From Streptomyces sp. RKAG290 (lineage in GTDB: Bacteria; Actinomycetota; Actinomycetes; Streptomycetales; Streptomycetaceae): 64,000 nt of DNA. The stretch lies in NCBI RefSeq assembly GCF_023701695.1, contig NZ_JAJOZC010000001.1:7563894-7627893 (forward strand), read 5' to 3'. The position numbers and the translations under genes are program-made. Positions 59,405 to 64,000 of this stretch are shown piece by piece. How positions within the stretch are numbered: the stretch's first letter is position 1; each line of letters opens with the position of its first letter. Below the pieces are notes generated by a model. The model worked only from the letters and a program-made list of their open reading frames with translations, searched no databases and had not been told where the DNA came from.

Positions 59405-60466
59405 ATGAAGGCGGACACTTTGGTGGGTCGGACGGCATCTCCCTCAGGAAGCGGGCGCAAGACCACGATCAGGGACGTCGCCCAGCGGGCCGGCGTTTCG
59501 CCGTCAGCGGTGACCCTCGCCATGCACGGCAAGCCAGGCGTCTCGTCGACCACCAAGGAGCGGATCCTGCAGGCCGCGCGGGACCTCGGCTGGAGCCCGA
59601 ACCAGGCAGCACAGTCCCTGAAGGGGCAGGCCCTGCATTCAGTGGGCCTCGCGATCGCCCGGCCTGCCCGGATGCTGGGGCTCGAACCGTTCTACATGGA
59701 GTTCATCTCCGGCATAGAGAGTGTGCTGACGCAGCACTCCTGCTCGCTGCTCCTGCGCCTGGTGGAACCGGACGAGGAGATCGAGGTCCATCGCGACTGG
59801 TGGCAGGGCAATCGGGCCAGCGGCAGCATCCTCGTCGACCTGCGCGTGGACGACCCGCGCATCGCCGCGTTGTCGGCCATCTCGCTGCCCGCCGTCGCGG
59901 TCGGACACCCTTCGCTGGCCGGCCCCTTCACCGCTGTGTGGACCGATGACGCAGCCGCCGTGGTGGAGGCCGTGCGCTACCTCGCAGCTCTCGGGCACCG
60001 GACGATCGGGCGGGTCAGCGGCCCGGCCGAACTGGGCCACAGCATGATCCGAACCAAGGCGTTCACGGACACGGCGCAGGAGCTCGGGCTGCAGGCGCGC
60101 ACCGTGGTGGCCGATTTCTCCGCCGACCAGGGGAGCAGAGCGTGCCGCACCTTGCTGCTGTCGGCCGAGCGCCCCACCGCGATCATCTTCGACAACGACC
60201 TGATGGCCGTCACCGCTCTGGGGGTTGCCGCGGAGTTCGGGCTGTCCGTACCCCATGATCTGTCCCTGCTGGCCTGGGACGACTCCCAGCTGTGCCAGCT
60301 CACCCGTCCGACGCTGTCCGCGATGCAGCACGACGTCTTCTCCTTCGGAGCGGACGTGACCGAGACGCTCTTCGACGTCATGCTGGGCCGGGAGGCCTCC
60401 TCGCATGCGGCGCAGGTCCCCAGACTCGTGCCGCGGGCGTCCACCGCGCCCCCACCCCGGTCGTGA
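59405..60466 (+). CDS. LacI-family transcriptional regulator of the mannan locus
   Basis: 353 residues. After an approximately 18-residue tail the helix-turn-helix and hinge are clear: TTIRDVAQRAGVSPSAVTLAMHGKPGVSSTTKERILQAARDLGWSPNQAAQSLKGQ. The periplasmic-binding-like sugar domain follows (LGLEPFYMEFISGIESVL..., GHRTIGRVSGP, PTAIIFDNDLMAVTALGVAAEFGLSVPHDLSLLAWDDSQLCQLTRPTLSAM). By analogy it represses the mannosidase, transport and mannanase genes until a manno-oligosaccharide binds. It is the only DNA-binding regulator between the mannosidase and the cupin gene. Confidence 0.88.
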   Translation: MKADTLVGRTASPSGSGRKTTIRDVAQRAGVSPSAVTLAMHGKPGVSSTTKERILQAARDLGWSPNQAAQSLKGQALHSVGLAIARPARMLGLEPFYMEFISGIESVLTQHSCSLLLRLVEPDEEIEVHRDWWQGNRASGSILVDLRVDDPRIAALSAISLPAVAVGHPSLAGPFTAVWTDDAAAVVEAVRYLAALGHRTIGRVSGPAELGHSMIRTKAFTDTAQELGLQARTVVADFSADQGSRACRTLLLSAERPTAIIFDNDLMAVTALGVAAEFGLSVPHDLSLLAWDDSQLCQLTRPTLSAMQHDVFSFGADVTETLFDVMLGREASSHAAQVPRLVPRASTAPPPRS

Positions 60467-60772
60467 CGGACCGGCCGGCGGCAGCGAACTCGCAGGGCGG
60501 GCATCACCCTCTCCGAGTCCCCAGGGCCCAGCGTTGTGCCGGCCGCTCGACATCATGCCGGCGGCGGGGACTCACGCCGGCCATGGAACAGGCCAGACTC
60601 GTCTTCGCCGCGCCTGTCGCTTCCGCCAGCCGGCAGTTGTTGCCCTCCGGCGGCGGAGTACACCCCGACGTGCTGGCCGCCCAGCGTAGCGAGCGCACCC
60701 GCATCCGCAGCGCGAAAGACATCCGGCGGGGCGGACGCCGCAGCGCCGAGGCGGCCTGACGCCGCTCCTGCG
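60467..60772. other. Intergenic region without a supported gene
   Basis: About 300 bp. A plus-strand frame ending in HPDVLAAQRSERTRIRSAKDIRRGGRRSAEAA has some coding feel and may be the tail of a lost gene, but I cannot name it. Confidence 0.35.
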
Positions 60773-61144
60773 CTAGTTGAGGGCCTCCGCCACCCTGGTC
60801 ATCGGCCCTCCTGCGTTACCGGTGTTGATCGTTCCTGCCGGTTCGAACAGCAGGATCGCGGTCTCTTCGTCCGCCACTGGGCAGTGTTCGACACCGCGGG
60901 GAACCACGAACAACTCACCTGGTCCCAGCACCACATCGTGCTCCCTGAGCTGGATGGTGAGCCGTCCGCTGATGACCAGGAACAGTTCGTCGGTGTTCTC
61001 GTGGCTGTGCCAGACGAACTCCCCCTTCAGCTTCGCCAGCTTCACCTCGTAGTCGTTGAGTTCTGCCACCTTCTTCTGCGTCCACAGCTCGCTGAACTGC
61101 GCGAGTTTGTCAGCGATGTTGACGGCAACAGGAAACGTGGACAT
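60773..61144 (-). CDS. Cupin-domain protein
   Basis: 123 residues from ATG 61144, with an AGGAA ribosome binding site. A single cupin barrel has the metal-binding motif 1 (GEFVWHSHENTDELFLVISGRL) and motif 2 (GPGELFVVPRGVEHCPVADEE). Small stand-alone cupins of this sequence type are common in Streptomyces; some are isomerases or dioxygenases, but the reaction is unknown. It is divergent from the AraC gene 112 bp away, which may regulate it. Confidence 0.82.
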   Translation of the reverse strand: MSTFPVAVNIADKLAQFSELWTQKKVAELNDYEVKLAKLKGEFVWHSHENTDELFLVISGRLTIQLREHDVVLGPGELFVVPRGVEHCPVADEETAILLFEPAGTINTGNAGGPMTRVAEALN

Positions 61145-61255
61145 GCGGCGTTCCTTCCTCGGGGCCAGTAGCTCCGGAGGCTTCGGCCTCCCGCTGTCCG
61201 GCTGGTGCCACGAGCCTGCCGCCCTCGGGCCGTGCTGGTCTTGTACGTTCCTGGC

Positions 61256-62068
61256 ATGACCGCAGAACGCCCCCGTACGACCATCAGCGCCTGGCGGCCG
61301 TCGGTTCCGGGAATCGCAGAGGTCTTCCACGCGCACTTCACCGACCACGCGTATCCGGCCCACACTCACGACACGTGGGACCTGATGATCCTCGATGACG
61401 GTGCGGTCGACTTCGCACTCGACCGCCGCCGCCATGGAGCGACCGGTGCGGCGAGCGTCCTCCTGCTGCCTCCGGGCGTCCCCCACGACGGCCGGACGGT
61501 CACAGCCTCAGGCTTCCGCAAGCGCGTTCTCTACCTCGACGACTCGGTGCTTCCGCAGAGACTGGCCGACGGCGCGGTGGACGGCCCGGTCCTCGATGAC
61601 GAGGTGCTGCGCGATCGGATCCACCGGCTGCACGTTTCCCTCGGCCACAGGGGAGACGAGTTCGAAGCCGAGTCCCGCCTCTCCTTCATCCGCGAACGGC
61701 TCCACTTCCACCTCGACGGGCTCCAGCCCCGCACGCCGAGCCGCGAGGCGAACCGACTGGCGGCAGGGCTGCGAGAACTACTGGACTCCCGGATAGCCGT
61801 CGGCATATCGCTGCACGAGGCTGCCGCCGCTCTGCATGCTCACCCCACCCACCTGATCCGCTGCTTCAAACAGACCTACGGCCTGCCACCGCACACCTAC
61901 CTCACAGGCAAACGCATCGACCAAGCGCGCAAGCTCCTGCTCGACGGCCTTCGACCGGCCCAGGTCGCTACTACCGTCGGATTTCACGACCAAGCCCACC
62001 TGAATCGCCACTTCACACGCCACGTGGGCACCACGCCCGGACGCTACGCGGACACTCACCAACTCTGA
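61256..62068 (+). CDS. AraC-family transcriptional regulator
   Basis: 270 residues from ATG 61256. The N-terminal AraC sensor domain is cupin-like (FHAHFTDHAYPAHTHDTWDLMILDDGAVDFALDRRRHG...LLLPPGVPHDGRTV). Two helix-turn-helix units follow (LHEAAAALHAHPTHLIRCFKQTYGLPPHTYLTGKRIDQARKLLLDG, PAQVATTVGFHDQAHLNRHFTRHVGTTPGRYADTH). It is divergent from the cupin gene. No clear ribosome binding site lies before the ATG, so the transcript may be leaderless. Confidence 0.85.
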   Translation: MTAERPRTTISAWRPSVPGIAEVFHAHFTDHAYPAHTHDTWDLMILDDGAVDFALDRRRHGATGAASVLLLPPGVPHDGRTVTASGFRKRVLYLDDSVLPQRLADGAVDGPVLDDEVLRDRIHRLHVSLGHRGDEFEAESRLSFIRERLHFHLDGLQPRTPSREANRLAAGLRELLDSRIAVGISLHEAAAALHAHPTHLIRCFKQTYGLPPHTYLTGKRIDQARKLLLDGLRPAQVATTVGFHDQAHLNRHFTRHVGTTPGRYADTHQL

Positions 62069-62127
62069 GGCAGCAGCGGATGCCCCGACCCATCCGCCCG
62101 GCCCAGAAGCCCCGGACACGATCTCCG

Positions 62128-62191
62128 CCTTGCGGTGCACCGCATCTGACGCCGCGCGCTGATCCACCAGGGATTACGGGACAGCCCTTAG
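62128..62191 (+). repeat. Solo IS-end-like repeat, copy C
   Basis: It ends GGATTACGGGACAGCCCTTAG, whose complement opens with the IS-end-like GGGCTGTCCCGTAATCC. It is the best preserved of the three related segments (others at 4561 and 20795). It lies between the AraC and VOC genes, 10 bases before the VOC start. Confidence 0.55.
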
Positions 62192-62201
62192 CCTCGGGAC
62201 C

Positions 62202-62585
62202 ATGGGACTTGAATGGGAACAGCTCGTCGTCGACGCCGTCGACCCGGTTGCCCTGGGCCGATGGTGGCGCGAGGCGCTGGGCTGGATCGTTGTGAACGAC
62301 TCGCCCGAGGAGTACGAGATCAGGCCGGAGCCCGCCCGGCTGCCCGGCCTGCTCTTCGGGCCCGCTCCAAAGGGAAAGACCGTCAAGAACCGCCTCCATC
62401 TGGACTTCCGTCCCGACGACCGGGATGCGGAGGTCGAGCGCTTGCTGTCCCTCGGCGCCCGCCACGCGGACGTCGGGCAGCGGGGGGACGAGCCGTGGGT
62501 GGTGCTTGCGGACCCTGAGGGGAATGAGTTCTGCGTGCTGGGGGAGCGGTCTCGGAACAGCGGTGAGGCAGCTTCATTCGGATGA
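62202..62585 (+). CDS. VOC/glyoxalase-superfamily protein
   Basis: 127 residues. Two beta-alpha-beta-beta-beta units are visible: EQLVVDAVDPVALGRWWREALGWIVV and NRLHLDFRPDDRDAEVERLLSLGARHADVGQRGDEPWVVLADPEGNEFCVL. The second half carries the DPEGNEFC signature of the actinobacterial VOC group. Metal ligands of true glyoxalase I are not clear, so enzymatic role and substrate are unknown. No ribosome binding site is visible, since the IS-like repeat ends 10 bases before the ATG. Confidence 0.8.
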   Translation: MGLEWEQLVVDAVDPVALGRWWREALGWIVVNDSPEEYEIRPEPARLPGLLFGPAPKGKTVKNRLHLDFRPDDRDAEVERLLSLGARHADVGQRGDEPWVVLADPEGNEFCVLGERSRNSGEAASFG

Positions 62586-62688
62586 GAGGTTCTGAACACG
62601 CACCGGCTGGCGTAAACCCTCGCTGCCGTCGACCGCGATGATTCGGCGGGGCCGTTCGTCGAGGCTGCCATCCGAGCGACGAGGTGTA

Positions 62689-63489
62689 CTACGGCTCGTA
62701 GCGCCGCCGCGCGAGATGGACCGTGAGGTCGGCGACGATTTCGACCGTCTCAGGCAGAACCTTCATGATCTGCCTCAATGCCTGCTCCCGCTCCGTGGCG
62801 GGCAGCACCAGGTAGGCCGAGATGGTCGAGAGCTGGCCGACGTAGTCGCGAGCGCTCATCGCCAAGCGACGTTCGATCTGACGCTGTTGAACGCCGGTGA
62901 ACCATTCAGACCGTTGGAGTTCCGTGCCCGGCCACTGCATGTCGTGCTCCGGCGGTGTCCCGTCCGGGGACGGAACGTCGTCGTTCTCCAAGAACGGTGC
63001 ACGTGCTGTACGAACCGCCGTGGCCACGGCCGGGTCTGCCAGCTGCATCGGCCCTCCGAACGAGGCGAACACGCCGCCTGGCTCCAGCAGTGCGGCCATG
63101 CGCGTCCACCGGCCCTCCGGGCTCGTCCAGTGCAGCGCAGCCGCCGCATAGACCAGTCCGTACCTCTCGCCCGGTCGCAGGTCGTCGAACGCCGCCTGCA
63201 CGGTCCTGACACTGGTCGGCACGTGCTTGCGCAGTTCGGCGAGCATGGCTCCGTCAGGCTCGGTCGCGGTGACCGCGACGCCCCTTTCAGCGAACAGGCG
63301 GGTTGCCTTGCCGGTCCCGGAGCCGATCTCCAGGGCAGTCCGGACCGGCTGACCCGCGTACGCCGTCACCATGTCGAAGAGCTCCGCGGGATACCCCGGC
63401 CGGAAATGTTCGTATGCTTCCGCCACCGCTCCGAAGCTCAGCGCTCGACCAGACATGACGAGCATCCTGACACGATCTGCGTCGTCCAT
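62689..63489 (-). CDS. Class I SAM-dependent methyltransferase
   Basis: 266 residues. The N-terminus FGAVAEAYEHFRPGYPAELFDMVTAYAG is typical of the UbiE/Methyltransf_11 group, followed by motif I ALEIGSGTGKATRLFAERGVAVTATEPDGAML and YGLVYAAAALHWTSPEGRWTRMAALLEPGGVFASFGG. The substrate is unknown. It begins 12 codons earlier than the conserved domain; ATG codons at residues 9 and 12 are possible native starts. It stands alone between the VOC gene and the ligase fragment. Confidence 0.82.
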   Translation of the reverse strand: MDDADRVRMLVMSGRALSFGAVAEAYEHFRPGYPAELFDMVTAYAGQPVRTALEIGSGTGKATRLFAERGVAVTATEPDGAMLAELRKHVPTSVRTVQAAFDDLRPGERYGLVYAAAALHWTSPEGRWTRMAALLEPGGVFASFGGPMQLADPAVATAVRTARAPFLENDDVPSPDGTPPEHDMQWPGTELQRSEWFTGVQQRQIERRLAMSARDYVGQLSTISAYLVLPATEREQALRQIMKVLPETVEIVADLTVHLARRRYEP

Positions 63490-63583
63490 GCATGGTCTTT
63501 ACGCCTGACCTGGCCGGCCGAGCGAGGCTACTGGATGAGCCGGTGCTGCGGCCGTGGGCATGCGGTGTCGGCCGGCACCCACG

Positions 63584-64000
63584 CTACGTGGGTTCCGGCG
63601 GAGCAGTGCTTCCAGTTGTGAGGCAGCCGGTCACCACCAGGTTGCCGTCCGGGGTGTGGCGCGCGAGCCTGCCGGTGCGGAGGTAGCCGTCGGGCGTGAA
63701 GGAGAGCACGTTGTGGCGGGGCGCCCGGTAGTAGCCGCGCAAGGTGTACGGGCCGCGGGCGAGGAGCTCGCCGGGTTGTCCGTCGGGCACATCCTCGCCG
63801 GTGATGTCGACAATGCGGACCTCGTCGTCGGGTGAGAGAGGCCGTCCCTGCGTGGTGAGCACGGTCTCGTCCGGATCGGCCGGCCTGGTGAGAATGAGCG
63901 GCCCCTCACCCGTACCGAATACCTGCTGCAGGCGGCAGCCCAGGTGGGTGCCCATGCGTTCGGCGGTCGCCCGGTGCAGGCGCCCGCCGCCGATCTGCGT
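63584..64000 (-). pseudogene. Aryl-acid-AMP ligase (DhbE/EntE-like), truncated fragment
   Basis: The frame is open to the right edge, so the 5' part lies outside the window. The visible protein (GGGRLHRATAERMGTHLGCRLQQVFGTGEGPLILTRPADPDETVLTTQGRPLSPDDEVRIVD...VPDGQPGELLARGPYTLRGYYRAPRHNVLSFTPDGYLRTGRLARHTPDGNLVV) is the core of a 2,3-dihydroxybenzoate- or salicylate-AMP ligase. After LVV it runs into unrelated residues (TGCLTTGSTAPPEPT) instead of the hinge and C-terminal lysine domain. The 3' end is therefore lost. Confidence 0.7.

Noticed and set aside
1..64000. CRISPR arrays, tRNA and rRNA genes
   Set aside because: No spaced direct repeats of CRISPR form and no tRNA cloverleaf or rRNA sequence were recognised on either strand.

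Overview
The window reads as chromosomal DNA of a high-GC actinobacterium, almost certainly a Streptomyces. Codons are strongly GC3-biased and many starts are GTG. Coupled genes overlap as ATGA or GTGA. Typical families are present: DUF4190, GAF-ANTAR, SigB/F/G-type sigma factor, GPP34, the crtEIBV/crtYTU carotenoid locus, and secreted polysaccharidases with CBM13 modules. Many truncated or disabled genes and IS remnants suggest an accessory or chromosome-arm region. No tRNA, rRNA or CRISPR array was seen.

Layout. 1-9.7 kb: end of an MMPL transporter, a DUF4190 membrane protein, a 24-residue membrane peptide, two TetR genes each divergent from a target gene across paired palindromic operators, a secreted serine hydrolase, a frameshifted GlxA-type AraC regulator divergent from a DJ-1/PfpI operon, and a RibD-like reductase. 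9.7-10.3 kb: an IS200/IS605 remnant. 10.3-22.3 kb: an FG-GAP secreted protein, a tyrosine/dual-specificity phosphatase, an XRE regulator and SDR pair, a SufR-like regulator and DUF3291 pair, an AraC and alpha-L-fucosidase pair, then decayed genes (GNAT, HIT, LuxR-like, an alpha/beta-hydrolase fused to an AraC tail). 23.2-31.6 kb: a complete isorenieratene-type carotenoid cluster as two convergent, translationally coupled operons, crtE-I-B-V (+) and crtY-T-U (-). 32-39.3 kb: a sigma-like gene, a SigB/F/G-type sigma factor, two coupled GAF-ANTAR regulators, PRC-barrel, small membrane proteins, GPP34 and a small secreted protein. 39.6-44.3 kb: a frameshifted flavin reductase, an IS605-type element with broken tnpA and intact tnpB, LysE, a second RibD-like reductase and an MFS remnant.

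45.0-60.5 kb is a mannan-utilisation locus. It holds a GH2 beta-mannosidase, two ABC sugar permeases and a lipoprotein binding protein (no ATPase gene, so probably served by a shared MsiK-type ATPase), a CE1-like esterase with a CBM13 module, two tandem GH26 mannanases with CBM13, a ROK kinase/regulator, an internally deleted GH30 gene and a LacI repressor. The three CBM13 modules are near-identical at the DNA level. A short motif with core CGTTyTAT recurs upstream of the transcription units of this locus and is my best candidate for its regulator's operator. 60.7-64 kb: a cupin, AraC, VOC and methyltransferase genes and a truncated aryl-acid-AMP ligase.

At least six otherwise intact-looking genes need a one- or two-base correction, mostly in G/C runs, to read through. 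This may be indel error in the assembly rather than true decay and affects how those genes should be read.
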